Counted from the stretch's first letter, positions 10,733 to 19,927 are shown. The stretch: DNA of 64,000 nucleotides from Psychroflexus torquis ATCC 700755 (GCF_000153485.2 NC_018721.1:62001-126000), one strand, 5' to 3'. Notes: generated by a model from the letters alone, not told the origin. Translations and numbers: made by a program.

Positions 10733-12016
10733 TAAAATAGATTTAAGTTCATCGTAAGTAGAGATTTTGATGGACTTTTTCTCTTTATTAATCACAGCCT
10801 TAATCTGTGATGGCAGCTCTACTTTCGTGTCAATAGCTTTTTCTACAGTTTCCAAAAATTTGCTAGGATGAGCGGTCTCTAAAAACACACAATGGGTATC
10901 TGGATATTTTTGTTGATACTCTTTTGCAGCTAAAAAACCGATAGCTCCATGCGGATCTGCTATATAATTATAATCGCTATAAAGCTCTTTAATCCCTTCT
11001 ACAGTTGAACTATCTGAAAAGCTACTCGAAGACAAGTGAGCCTTGAGATTGCTAAACTCATTTTTGAATAGTTCTTGAATTCTAATAAAATTACTAGGAT
11101 TACCAACATCCATAGCATTACTTATAGTTTGTACTGTAGGTTTTGGCTGGTAATTTTCGGTTTCCAAATAGTCCGTAACAACTTGATTAGTGTTGTTGGC
11201 GGCAATAAAATGATGAATAGGTAAGCCTAATTTTTGTGCCATAAGCCCAGCGCAAATATTTCCAAAATTGCCGCTAGGGACAGAAAAAACAATTTTTTTA
11301 TGATTTTTATAAAGCTGTTTGTAAGCAAAGAAAAAATAAAACATTTGAGGCAACCAGCGAGCCACGTTGATGGAATTAGCCGAAGTGAGTTGAATGTGAT
11401 CTGTAATTTGACGATCTAAAAAGGCTTTCTTCACCATGTCTTGGCAATCATCAAAAAAACCATCGACTTCCAGTGCGGTAATATTCTGTCCCAAAGTAGT
11501 GAGTTGCTTCTCCTGTACTTTGCTCACTTTATCCTTAGGGTAAAGTATGACCACCTTGACACCTTTTACGCCTAAAAAACCGTTAGCGACTGCTCCCCCC
11601 GTATCTCCGGAGGTAGCCACCAAAACCGTTATATCATTTTTTTGTTCAGAATGAAAAAGCCGGAGGCATCTGGACATAAACCTCGCGCCAACATCTTTAA
11701 AAGCCATCGTTGGACCATGAAATAACTCTAGAGAAGATATGTTTTTATCTAAAGTCACCACGGGGAAGTCGAAACTAAGAGTTTCAGAAATAATCCGTTT
11801 TAAGTCCTCATTTGAAATTTCTGCTGTAACAAATTGATGAATAGCTTCAAAAGCAATCTCTTCATAAGATAAATCCCCTATGGATTCGAAAAATGAATTT
11901 GGTAATGGTTTTATTGAGGTTGGAAAATATAAGCCTTTATCTGATGCTAGTCCTTTGAGGACCGCTTCTTTAAAACTTACTTCTGGGGCTTGTTTGTTGA
12001 GTGAATAAAAATTCAT
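10724..12016 (-). CDS. thrC: Threonine synthase
   Basis: A PLP enzyme converting phosphohomoserine to threonine. The PLP lysine is Lys107 in HGPTMAFKDVGARF, and the ATSGDTGGAVANGF segment supplies the phosphate-binding loop. The 430 residues fit the bacterial class. It is the last gene of thrA-thrB-thrC, 21 bp after thrB. Confidence 0.96.
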   Translation of the reverse strand: MNFYSLNKQAPEVSFKEAVLKGLASDKGLYFPTSIKPLPNSFFESIGDLSYEEIAFEAIHQFVTAEISNEDLKRIISETLSFDFPVVTLDKNISSLELFHGPTMAFKDVGARFMSRCLRLFHSEQKNDITVLVATSGDTGGAVANGFLGVKGVKVVILYPKDKVSKVQEKQLTTLGQNITALEVDGFFDDCQDMVKKAFLDRQITDHIQLTSANSINVARWLPQMFYFFFAYKQLYKNHKKIVFSVPSGNFGNICAGLMAQKLGLPIHHFIAANNTNQVVTDYLETENYQPKPTVQTISNAMDVGNPSNFIRIQELFKNEFSNLKAHLSSSSFSDSSTVEGIKELYSDYNYIADPHGAIGFLAAKEYQQKYPDTHCVFLETAHPSKFLETVEKAIDTKVELPSQIKAVINKEKKSIKISTYDELKSILLN

Positions 12017-12037
12017 TTTGGTATTTTTTATAGAAAC

Positions 12038-12973
12038 TTATGCCTCTATGATTTTAATGCCTTTGGAGTTGATTTTGGAAACGTAAGTTTCGAATTGAAT
12101 GGCTGTTTTGGTATATACTTTGCGCATAGCATCTTCCACCTCTTTTGCTGTTTTTTCTCCTTTGGACAAAGCAAAAATTGAAGGTCCAGAACCAGAAATA
12201 CCAATTCCAAGGGCTCCTGAAGCTAAAGTGGCTAATTTTATATCTTCAAAATGAGGAATAAGCTTACTGCGGTAAGGCTCCACAATGCTATCATGAAGAG
12301 ACCGCTGCAAGAGTTCATAATCTCCATTATGTAAGGCATGGACTAAACTCCCCAAGTTTGACCACTGTGTAATAGCATCGTGCAATGGAACAGATTTTGG
12401 TAAAATAGCTCTGGCTTCAGCAGTTTTAATCTCAATTTGAGGATGTATAATGGTCGCATAAAGCTCATCTGGGATTGGAAGCTTTAAGATTTCTAAAGGA
12501 CAAAGACTTTTCACCAATGTAAAGCCACCAAAAAGGGCTGGAGCTAGATTATCAGCATGTTCACTTTGACTTGCTAAGGCTTCACCTTTCATTGCAAAAC
12601 GAGTCAATTCTGTTTTGGTATAAGGTTTTCCCATGAGTTCATTAATAGCAAACACGCTACCTGCAGCACTTGCAGCACTACTTCCTATTCCGCTACCTGG
12701 TTTTATAAATTTATAGATTTCAATTTCAAAACCACAGTCTGGTTTTAGATCAGCGATGAGCGCTTGCGCAGAAACTCCAGCTACATTTTTATGTGTTTCA
12801 AAAGGCAAATCAAAACCTTCAATCTTTGTTATTCGGATCCCTTTTTCTGAAGATATTCTCACGACCATTTCGTCACCAACGGTATCTAAGCAAAACCCCA
12901 AAACATCAAACCCACAGGATACATTGGCAACCGTACCTGGGGAAAATATGCGTATTTCTTTATTCAAAACCAC
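12038..12973 (-). CDS. thrB: Homoserine kinase
   Basis: A GHMP-family kinase phosphorylating homoserine. The ATP-binding motif is KPGSGIGSSAASAAG (residues 91-105), and the third GHMP motif GALGIGISGSGPSIFAL follows near residue 250. No ATG exists at the N-terminus: the frame is blocked upstream by a TAA, and the first Met is residue 33, inside the fold. Translation must therefore start at GTG 12973 or TTG 12967. It lies between thrA (44 bp upstream) and thrC. Confidence 0.95.
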   Translation of the reverse strand: MVLNKEIRIFSPGTVANVSCGFDVLGFCLDTVGDEMVVRISSEKGIRITKIEGFDLPFETHKNVAGVSAQALIADLKPDCGFEIEIYKFIKPGSGIGSSAASAAGSVFAINELMGKPYTKTELTRFAMKGEALASQSEHADNLAPALFGGFTLVKSLCPLEILKLPIPDELYATIIHPQIEIKTAEARAILPKSVPLHDAITQWSNLGSLVHALHNGDYELLQRSLHDSIVEPYRSKLIPHFEDIKLATLASGALGIGISGSGPSIFALSKGEKTAKEVEDAMRKVYTKTAIQFETYVSKINSKGIKIIEA

Positions 12974-13017
12974 TCTATTTTATAAAGTTATCAAAAATTC
13001 TACTTTTCTTAGTTCAT

Positions 13018-15465
13018 TTATCTATTGCTTACTCTTATGATATCTGCAAAGAGTCCAGAGGCTGTAACCTCTGCTCCAGCACCAGCACCTTTTACAATGA
13101 TAGGCTGTTCTGGATATCGCTGAGAATAAAACATAACGATGTTATCTTTGCCTTCTAGATTGTAAAAAGGATGACCTTGAGGAATCTCTTTTAAAGCGAC
13201 ATTAGCTTTTCCCTGGTTAAACTGGGCAACATATTTCAATTGGGAGTCATTGGCTTGAGCAGAATCGAATAGGTCCTGAAAATGCTTTTCATCTTCGATA
13301 AGTGTTTTATAAAAATCGACCACACTGTCGCTTTTTAGATTGGCTTGAGTCAAAAAAGATTTGTTCGCAATATCGTCTAGATTCATTTCATAGCCGCTTT
13401 CCCTTGCAAGAATAAGTATCTTTCGAGCGACATCTACACCGCTTAAATCTATTCTAGGATCTGGTTCTGTAAAGCCTTCTGCTTGGGCTTGCTTTACGAC
13501 ATCATGAAATTTTGTTGAACTGTTGAAATTATTAAAAACAAAGTTTAAACTTCCAGATAAAACAGCTTCAATAGATGTTATTTTGTCTCCTGAAGCCACT
13601 AAATTATTTAGCGTATCAATTATAGGTAAGCCAGCTCCGACATTGGTTTCGAACAGAAATGAAGCATTGTATTTTTTGGCAAGGTCTTTAAGGTTTTGAT
13701 AATTTTTGTAATCACTAGAACAAGCAATCTTATTACAAGCAACTACAGAAATACTTCGTTTTAAATACTCTGCATACATGTTGGAAACAGATTCACTTGC
13801 TGTAATATCTATAAAAATACTGTTTCGTTTATTCAATAAAGTAGTTTTCTCTAAAAAACTATGAAGGGATGCTGGTTCACCAAATGAAAGCAATTCTTTC
13901 CAGTTTTCTAGTGGAATGCCATCGTCATCAAAAACCATTTTTTTAGAATTCGAAATTCCTATAACTCTCAAATTAATATGCAATTCTTTTTTTAAAAATT
14001 TGCTTTGTTGGTGAATCTGAGACAACAATCGTTCTCCAACATTTCCTACACCAGCAATAAAGACATTAAGTTGTTTCGTTTTAACTTCAAAAAAAGTTTC
14101 ATGAAGAGAATTCAAGGCCTTCTTGACGTCTTTCTTAAAGATAACTGCCGATATATTTTTTTCAGATGCTCCTTGAGCTATTGCTCTAACATTAATATTG
14201 TTCTTTCCTAAAGCACTAAACATCTTGCCGCTTATACCTTGATGGTTTTTCATATTATCCCCGACCACAGCGACAATTGACAAGTCTTTTTCGACAGTTA
14301 CAGGTCTGATTTTTCGTTTTGAAATTTCATATTCAAATTCCTCATCTACAGCAGTGGTGGCAAGCATTGCATCATATTCTGAAATTCCGAAGCAAATAGA
14401 ATGCTCGGAGGAAGCCTGAGTAATAAAAATGACATTAATTTTTTCAAGAGCTAAAACTTCAAACAAACGTTTAGAGAAGCCTGGAATGCCAATCATTCCA
14501 TTACCTTGGAGCGTAAGCAAAGCAATATTATCTACGCTGGATATTCCACTCACTACATTAGCTCTAAGACCTAGGTTACCTTGAGTTTTGATTAAAGTCC
14601 CATTATCATTCGGCTTTAGCGTATTTTTAATTAAAATTGGTATTTCTGAGTCCAAAGCGGGTTGGATTGTAGGTGGAAATAAAACCTTAGCCCCAAAATG
14701 AGACAACTCCATGGCTTCCTGATAAGACAATACTTCTATTGGAGAAGCTTGTTTCACGAGCTTAGGATTAGCGGTATACATGCCGCTAACATCAGTCCAG
14801 ATTTCTAGTTGTTTTACTCTAAGAGCCGCAGCAATAATAGAGGCTGTAAAATCTGATCCTCCTCGACCAAGAGTCGTTATTTCTCCAATATTAGATTTTG
14901 AAACAAACCCTGGAAGAATTGTAAGTCTATGGCTTTCTTGAAAATAGTCTTGAATATTTTTGTTGGTGACCAAATAATTAACATCTGCTTTTGTAAACAT
15001 AGAATTGGTCACAATAAGTTCTTGACTGTTTTTTCTTACAGCGTCAATACCTCTTGTTTTAAGGGCTTCTGTAATAATAAATGAAGACATTAATTCTCCA
15101 AAACTCACCAGTTTATCGGATGTTTTAGGGGTTAATTCGTTGATCAGAAAAATCCCATCCAACAGATTTTTTAAGTAATTTAGTTCACTTGATAAATAAT
15201 CTTGAGCTATTTCATTACCAGATTGAATTAATTCTGAAAGAATTTTAAAATGGATATTTTTTATAGCTTCAAATTCTGTGATATAGTCTTCATTTTTATT
15301 TAAGGCTAGTAAGCCACAGTTAAGCAGTTTATCTGTGATACCGCCTATAGCAGAAACCACACAGATCACTTTTCCTTTTTTTGAATAACTTTCTAGAATA
15401 TCCATAACTTTAGTTATGTTTTCTGAGTTACCTACTGAAGACCCTCCAAATTTTAATACATCCAT
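13018..15465 (-). CDS. thrA: Bifunctional aspartate kinase / homoserine dehydrogenase I
   Basis: The N-terminal aspartokinase starts at KFGGSSVGN and covers about the first 300 residues. Two ACT regulatory segments follow (about 310-460). The C-terminal homoserine dehydrogenase begins with the Rossmann motif FIAGVGNVGERL and continues to the end, near 815. The ATG at 15465 (MDVLKFGGSSVG) matches the family start; ATGs at 15471 and 15474 and a longer start at 15495 are also in frame. Threonine feedback is usual for this fusion. An ISAs1 element ends 57 bp upstream of the chosen start and separates the operon from its original leader. Confidence 0.96.
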   Translation of the reverse strand: MDVLKFGGSSVGNSENITKVMDILESYSKKGKVICVVSAIGGITDKLLNCGLLALNKNEDYITEFEAIKNIHFKILSELIQSGNEIAQDYLSSELNYLKNLLDGIFLINELTPKTSDKLVSFGELMSSFIITEALKTRGIDAVRKNSQELIVTNSMFTKADVNYLVTNKNIQDYFQESHRLTILPGFVSKSNIGEITTLGRGGSDFTASIIAAALRVKQLEIWTDVSGMYTANPKLVKQASPIEVLSYQEAMELSHFGAKVLFPPTIQPALDSEIPILIKNTLKPNDNGTLIKTQGNLGLRANVVSGISSVDNIALLTLQGNGMIGIPGFSKRLFEVLALEKINVIFITQASSEHSICFGISEYDAMLATTAVDEEFEYEISKRKIRPVTVEKDLSIVAVVGDNMKNHQGISGKMFSALGKNNINVRAIAQGASEKNISAVIFKKDVKKALNSLHETFFEVKTKQLNVFIAGVGNVGERLLSQIHQQSKFLKKELHINLRVIGISNSKKMVFDDDGIPLENWKELLSFGEPASLHSFLEKTTLLNKRNSIFIDITASESVSNMYAEYLKRSISVVACNKIACSSDYKNYQNLKDLAKKYNASFLFETNVGAGLPIIDTLNNLVASGDKITSIEAVLSGSLNFVFNNFNSSTKFHDVVKQAQAEGFTEPDPRIDLSGVDVARKILILARESGYEMNLDDIANKSFLTQANLKSDSVVDFYKTLIEDEKHFQDLFDSAQANDSQLKYVAQFNQGKANVALKEIPQGHPFYNLEGKDNIVMFYSQRYPEQPIIVKGAGAGAEVTASGLFADIIRVSNR

Positions 15466-15522
15466 GACCATCATTTTTTCGTTACTGAAACACAAATTTT
15501 TAGTTAAAATAGTCTACAAATC

Positions 15523-16787
15523 CAGGGCAAACGCATTAAACTTTCATTAGATTCAGCACTTTTATCAGATAGTGATTGTCCCATCCCGCTTGAAGTCTTC
15601 TGCTCTTCACCCCTGTTTTTAATGATTTTTCATTTTTCAATAAATTTAGTGCAATTTTATTGAGTATGGAGAAATTTTGAGTGGAGTTACCTGTTCTTTT
15701 TCTAGAAGCATCTTCTGAAAAAGCAACATCTAAAGTCCAGTGTAACTTATTTTCTATAGACCAATGAGAACGAATGGCTTTTTGAAAATCTTGGGAGCTA
15801 GCCTTTATACTTGAAATATAATATCGTATTGCGTGTTGTGCAGGCTTTTGTGAGTTTTTAAACTCACGTTTGCTTTCTATTTTTATAACACTTGTTAGGT
15901 TTTCCCAGTTATTGTTTTTTAAAATAAACTTAAAGTTGCTTATTACACTGCACGTCCTGGTTTCTATTCTGCCATGGTCTAATTCTTGGCTAAGGTTTGA
16001 TTCCATAGTTTTTCCAAATCTAAATTCATCTTCAATATGCTCTAGTAACTGAGGTTGATTCTCTTTTACAGCCAAGATATAGTCTGCATTTTTTTTAACG
16101 ATGGCCTTAGCTATTTTAGTTTGACATCCCATAGCATCAATAGTTACAATAGTATTTTCTATGGATAAGACTTTTAATAATTTTGGAATGGCAGTGATCT
16201 CATTTGACTTGTGGGAAACTTTCACTTGTCCTAAAACCAAATTATTGTCATTTGCCCAAGCACTAACCATGTGTACTGGGGATTTTTTACCGCCAGCTTT
16301 AGCACCTCTAATTGTTTTACCATCTATAGCAATGATTTCTCTGGGCTGTAGTTGTGCAAGAGCACTAACCCATTGTATAAAGCATTTTTCAAATTGATTA
16401 CTGTCAATATTAGAAAAAACGCGATTAAATGTGTCGTGCGAGGGGATACCATTAGGCAAATCAAGGAAGCTACGAAGAAATTCTTCTTTTGAGTTGGCGT
16501 AGTTTTCCATTTCATTCCATGAATCTGCTCCACAAATCACTGAAATAATCCCGATGAGAAGGATGCTTTCTAAATCGTAAAGTTGCTTGTGGGAACGTCT
16601 AAAGTCGGGTATTTGACCAAATATGGTCTTTAGCTTTTGGGTAGTTTTCAAAATGTATAAAGTATTGGTTATCAATATAATATACAATATTTTAAACTAA
16701 AAAACAACAAATAATATGATGAATTTTAAGTGATTAACACTCATTTTTACCCAATTAACTTAAACTTTTTTTAATGCGTTCGCCCTG
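15523..16787 (-). mobile_element. Complete ISAs1-family insertion sequence
   Basis: The 1265-bp element is bounded by 17-bp terminal inverted repeats CAGGGCRAACGCATTAA with one mismatch between ends. It is flanked by a perfect 10-bp target duplication TCTACAAATC at 15513-15522 and 16788-16797, in keeping with the 8-10 bp duplications of ISAs1 elements. It holds one intact transposase gene reading in the same direction as thrA. Perfect duplication and intact ORF point to recent insertion, directly upstream of thrA. Confidence 0.93.
15536..16687 (-). CDS. ISAs1-family transposase
   Basis: The DDE transposase fold is supported by IAIDGKTIRGAK and VTIDAMGCQ (acidic residues one and two) and SHWSIENKLHWTLDVAFSED (glutamate three), hallmarks of ISAs1/YhhI-type proteins. 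The N-terminal segment FGQIPDFRRSHKQLYDLESI is the DUF4338-like DDE_Tnp_1-associated start. No ATG lies near the N-terminus, so TTG 16687 or a later TTG (for example 16651) must start it. The stop codon lies within the left terminal repeat. Confidence 0.92.
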   Translation of the reverse strand: MYIILITNTLYILKTTQKLKTIFGQIPDFRRSHKQLYDLESILLIGIISVICGADSWNEMENYANSKEEFLRSFLDLPNGIPSHDTFNRVFSNIDSNQFEKCFIQWVSALAQLQPREIIAIDGKTIRGAKAGGKKSPVHMVSAWANDNNLVLGQVKVSHKSNEITAIPKLLKVLSIENTIVTIDAMGCQTKIAKAIVKKNADYILAVKENQPQLLEHIEDEFRFGKTMESNLSQELDHGRIETRTCSVISNFKFILKNNNWENLTSVIKIESKREFKNSQKPAQHAIRYYISSIKASSQDFQKAIRSHWSIENKLHWTLDVAFSEDASRKRTGNSTQNFSILNKIALNLLKNEKSLKTGVKSRRLQAGWDNHYLIKVLNLMKV

Positions 16788-16802
16788 TCTACAAATCACG
16801 GT

Positions 16803-16855
16803 TAATTTATTTTCATCGAAAAGAGTTTATAGCTCTTTTCGATGAAAATAAATTA
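16803..16855. repeat. Perfect 23-bp inverted repeat in the former thr leader
   Basis: Two 23-base arms separated by the 7-base loop TTTATAG are exactly complementary; the arms include TTTTCATCGAAAAGAG and its reverse complement. A further direct copy of one arm's 18-base core (TTTCGMTGAAAATAAATT, one difference) lies at 16874-16891. There is no T tract after the stem in the thrA direction, so this is not a simple intrinsic terminator. It may be a regulatory leader structure or protein site, now cut off from thrA by the IS. Confidence 0.8.
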
Positions 16856-16924
16856 TTCTAAGCAAAAGCAGCATTTCGCTGAAAATAAATTAAAGGAACG
16901 AGTTTAAATTAATAAATCTGTAAC

Positions 16925-17026
16925 ACCAAATTAAGTTTATTATGTTGAATGAATAAATTGGATTATACTACGACGTAGCTCAGCATAGGTTTTTTGATTG
17001 ATTAAAGTTAAAAATCAGCCTAGCTT
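16925..17026 (+). repeat. Dispersed repeat unit (locus B)
   Basis: This single unit begins ACCAAATTAAGTTTATTATG and includes ACGTAGCTCAGCATAGGTTT and TTGATTGATTAAAGTTAAAA, ending near CAGCCTAGC. It aligns along its length with the reverse complement of 49671-49782, and its start aligns with 32754-32821. It carries no ORF. Confidence 0.7.
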
Positions 17027-17324
17027 CAAATTGTTTTGATAAAAAACAAGTGAAAGAAAAACAATTTATTTCTAGATTATAGTTCTAAATTAGTGCAAAG
17101 ATAATTTTGTTTGAGTAGAATTAGAAATTGATATTTGTCTCAAAACAAAAAAAATCCTCTACTACTTACAAAAAGAGAGTTTATAAAATTTGAGATATAA
17201 TAAATCATAGGTTTTAGGACGACTTTAAATCTACATTTATTACCCATTATTCTGTAGTAAGTCTCTTTGAAGATTCGTAGACTATATTCTTGATCTAAAG
17301 GATAAAAATTTAATAAGAAGTAAA

Positions 17325-17774
17325 CTACTCTTTACTAAGCTTTAAAACTTCTTTTAAAGTGACTTGAGAAATATCTCTATCTTCATTACCAAAGTTATTC
17401 ATGATATAGTTCATCACATCAGCAACTTCTCTATCGGTAAGCCCCATAGAGGCCATGTAGTTATTGTATGTTTTTCCATTAACTTCTATTTCACCTTTAA
17501 GTCCATATTTGACAGACTTAATGCTTTCCATTCTTTTTTCTGAAAGCCAATTTGAGTTTGCTAAAGGTGGATATATTCCTTCAACTCCCTCTCCTTCGGA
17601 TAAGTGGCAACGCATACAAAAGCCTGAATACACCGCTTGTCCATCTTTGATACTTTTTTTTAGATCTTTTTCCTGACTAATAGGAAAATAGTGAGGAGTA
17701 TTTTTGGATTCAAATTCAATACTAAAGGAGTATAAATTAAAAGCTATAAAAAGTAGTACAAACAGATATTTCAT
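17325..17774 (-). CDS. Secreted c-type cytochrome
   Basis: The 149-residue protein has a signal peptide (MKYLFVLLFIAFNLYSFS) and one haem attachment site, C53-M-R-C-H57. A methionine in YMASMGLTDREVADVMNYI is the likely sixth ligand. It begins two bases after the stop of the sugar dehydrogenase gene in the same direction. The likely role is taking electrons from that PQQ enzyme in the periplasm, inferred from adjacency; no soluble partner is proven. Confidence 0.88.
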   Translation of the reverse strand: MKYLFVLLFIAFNLYSFSIEFESKNTPHYFPISQEKDLKKSIKDGQAVYSGFCMRCHLSEGEGVEGIYPPLANSNWLSEKRMESIKSVKYGLKGEIEVNGKTYNNYMASMGLTDREVADVMNYIMNNFGNEDRDISQVTLKEVLKLSKE

Positions 17775-17776
17775 AC

Positions 17777-18892
17777 TTAAGATTTAGGAAGCATTTTAAC
17801 GATACCGACTCCTTCTATACCCACATAAATAAAACCATCTGTGCTTTGTTTTACAGTTCTCACTCGCCCTACATTATTTAAAAGTTTTTCTCTTTTCTGA
17901 ACACCATTTTCGTCGATAACTAAATGTTCTAAGTATTGAAACTTTAGAGAACCTGCTAGAATATTGCCTTTCAATTTTGGATATTTATCTGAAGTGACAA
18001 AGGTCATTCCACTAGGAGCGATAGAAGGGACCCAATAGTAAAATGGCTGTTCCATACCTGGTTGTGAAGTTTGGTCTGTCAACTCGGTACCGTTATAATT
18101 GATTCCATAACTGATGACAGGCCAGCCATAATTTGCTCCTTTTTTAATGATATTGATCTCATCACCTCCTCTTGGACCGTGTTCATGAACCCAGATTTTA
18201 CCAGACTCTGGATGCATTTCCATGCCCTGGGGGTTTCTGTGACCATAAGAATAAATAGCTTTTATGGCATTTTCATCAGTATAAAAAGGATTATCCTCAG
18301 GAATAGAACCATCATCGTTAAATCTATAGATCTTACCTCCATCTCTACTGATGTCTTGAGGATTTACTTCCCTCTCCCCTCTTTCTCCAACAGACATATA
18401 TAAATACCCGTCATTATCAAACTCCAATCGACTACCAAAATGGACCCCTTTTGTTGTGTTTGGCGATGCTTTATAAAGAGTCTCCATATTAGACAGCTGT
18501 CCATCGATAAAATCGGCTTTTACAAGTGCTGTATGACCTCCATCTTCATCACCTAGAGTAGATGCATGTGTAAAATATATCCAAGGTTTTTGTGGATAAT
18601 CTGGATGAATTTTCACGTCTAATAATCCCCCTTGCCCCCTGTTATATAGATTTGGCACATCAGCAACTTTAGTGGTTGCTCCGTTTTTATGGTAATAAAT
18701 TTGGCCCTCTTTTGAAGTTGCTAAAAAGCTTCCATCTTCAAAAAAATCCAGTCCCCATGGTATTTCTATATCTGCGATAATAACTTCATGAGAAAAGTCT
18801 TCTTCTAAAGTATCAATTGTACTATCGTTTTGAGCACAAGTTATAAAGCTAATACTTAATAATCCAAGAGTCAATGCTTTTATATTCATCAC
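17777..18892 (-). CDS. PQQ-dependent aldose/glucose-sorbosone dehydrogenase, lipoprotein
   Basis: The 371-residue protein has the six-bladed propeller of soluble sugar dehydrogenases (YliI/GSDH type). Visible signatures are IPWGLDFFEDGSFLAT, GQGGLLDVKIHPDYP, VGERGEREVNPQD, YGHRNPQGMEMHPESG and EHGPRGGDEINII, the last two around the active-site histidines. The N-terminus ends SFITCAQND, a lipobox, so it is probably membrane-anchored. It is co-transcribed with a downstream cytochrome c. Substrate cannot be told from sequence. Confidence 0.9.
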   Translation of the reverse strand: MMNIKALTLGLLSISFITCAQNDSTIDTLEEDFSHEVIIADIEIPWGLDFFEDGSFLATSKEGQIYYHKNGATTKVADVPNLYNRGQGGLLDVKIHPDYPQKPWIYFTHASTLGDEDGGHTALVKADFIDGQLSNMETLYKASPNTTKGVHFGSRLEFDNDGYLYMSVGERGEREVNPQDISRDGGKIYRFNDDGSIPEDNPFYTDENAIKAIYSYGHRNPQGMEMHPESGKIWVHEHGPRGGDEINIIKKGANYGWPVISYGINYNGTELTDQTSQPGMEQPFYYWVPSIAPSGMTFVTSDKYPKLKGNILAGSLKFQYLEHLVIDENGVQKREKLLNNVGRVRTVKQSTDGFIYVGIEGVGIVKMLPKS

Positions 18893-18952
18893 CTAAAATT
18901 TTAAATCCAATTTCGAAAATAGATCTTTATTTCACACTTAATTAAGAAAAAT

Positions 18953-19102
18953 TTATTGTTTTGCTTCTAGGTTTTCAATTTTCGTTTGAAGCTCATTGAT
19001 AGTTTTTTCTTGATCATCGATTATCCGCTTGCCATTCATATATAAAAAAACAGCCATTAGTGCAGATAATACAAAAAGATATAAGTAGATATTTTTAGCC
19101 AT
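18953..19102 (-). CDS. Small single-span membrane protein with a coiled-coil tail
   Basis: Translation from the ATG at 19102 gives 49 residues. A hydrophobic helix (about residues 5-22, IYLYLFVLSALMAVFLYM) is followed by a charged heptad-like tail with DDQEKTINELQTKIENLEA. Its ATG overlaps the TAA of the upstream hydrolase gene (TAATG), a classic coupled start. The topology suggests an anchored coiled-coil peptide; function unknown. The coupled start and protein-like composition argue that it is a real gene. Confidence 0.65.
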   Translation of the reverse strand: MAKNIYLYLFVLSALMAVFLYMNGKRIIDDQEKTINELQTKIENLEAKQ

Positions 19103-19878
19103 TACACTTCAATTTTTAAGTTATCGTAGGACAGAAAAACACCTTCTGGTAATTCACTTTGAACGTCATCGTGAAATCCCATGTGGTGACTTATATGAGT
19201 GAAATAAGCTCTCTCAGGCTTTAAATAATCAACCACATCCAAAGCTTGACTCAAATTCAAATGGGATCTGTGTTCCTCTTTTCTTAATGCATTCAACACT
19301 AGAGTTTTCACACCTTTAAGTTTTTCTAATTCTTCATCTGGAATGATCTTGGCATCTGTTACGTAGGCGAAATCGCCAAATCTAAAGCCATAAACTTGAA
19401 GTTCTGGATGGTAAACATTCATAGGAATAACTTCTTTGTTCCCTATTAAAAAAGGCGAATCATCAATAATAGTGGTGTCCAGAGTTGGTGCACCAGGGTA
19501 TTTATTTTCAGTTTCGAATACATATTGAAACCTTTGTTTTAAACTCTCTAGAACTCTTTTATGAGAATAAATTGAAATATTACCTTGCCTAAAATAAAAT
19601 GGCCTAATATCATCAAGACCAATAACGTGGTCGTTATGTTCGTGAGTGAATAAAATACCATCTATTTTTTTTACATTATTGGCTAACATTTGCTGCCTAA
19701 AGTCTGGCCCACAGTCAATTACATAAGAAAAGTCTTCCCACTCTAGAAGCACTGAAACCCTTAAGCGCTTGTCTTTTGGGTTTTTACTTAAACACACTGG
19801 ATGATCACTGCCTATAATGGGAACTCCCTGTGAAGTCCCTGTACCTAAAAATGTTACCTTCAAAACGTTATTTTTCAT
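19102..19878 (-). CDS. Metallo-beta-lactamase-fold hydrolase (PhnP/RNase Z-like)
   Basis: The 258-residue protein opens with LGTGTSQGVPIIG, as in PhnP-like phosphodiesterases. It has the metal motif THEHNDHVIGLDD (His79, His81, Asp83, His84) and later metal histidines in FTHISHHMGFHDD. Cysteine 29 in DHPVCLSKNPKDKR resembles the extra zinc or substrate loop of PhnP. Substrate is probably a cyclic phosphodiester or nucleotide, unproven. The start is divergent from the interrupted gene at 19972. Confidence 0.88.
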   Translation of the reverse strand: MKNNVLKVTFLGTGTSQGVPIIGSDHPVCLSKNPKDKRLRVSVLLEWEDFSYVIDCGPDFRQQMLANNVKKIDGILFTHEHNDHVIGLDDIRPFYFRQGNISIYSHKRVLESLKQRFQYVFETENKYPGAPTLDTTIIDDSPFLIGNKEVIPMNVYHPELQVYGFRFGDFAYVTDAKIIPDEELEKLKGVKTLVLNALRKEEHRSHLNLSQALDVVDYLKPERAYFTHISHHMGFHDDVQSELPEGVFLSYDNLKIEV

Positions 19879-19919
19879 ACAAAACTATAGTTTTTTTTTC
19901 TTAAGATAAGAGTATTACG

Positions 19920-19927
19920 TATTTTTG
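19920..19927 (+). promoter_or_regulatory. Candidate -7 promoter element for the gene at 19972
   Basis: TATTTTTG fits the Bacteroidota TAnnTTTG -7 consensus exactly and lies 44 bp before the ATG. No TTG is seen at the expected upstream spacing, so the call rests on one element. Confidence 0.35.

Larger units (their letters stand above)
16798..17324. other. Original upstream region of the thr operon, non-coding
   Basis: These 527 bp lie between the ISAs1 target duplication and the cytochrome c gene. Before insertion they would have joined thrA's leader. They contain a long perfect inverted repeat (16803-16855), a third copy of its arm (16874-16891) and one unit of the dispersed repeat (16925-17026). 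No ORF with family resemblance is seen, and nothing recognisable lies in 17027-17324. Confidence 0.6.

Noticed and set aside
12793..13158. 121-codon plus-strand open frame over the thrB/thrA junction
   Set aside because: It overlaps two certain genes on the opposite strand and its translation has no family resemblance; a shadow frame.
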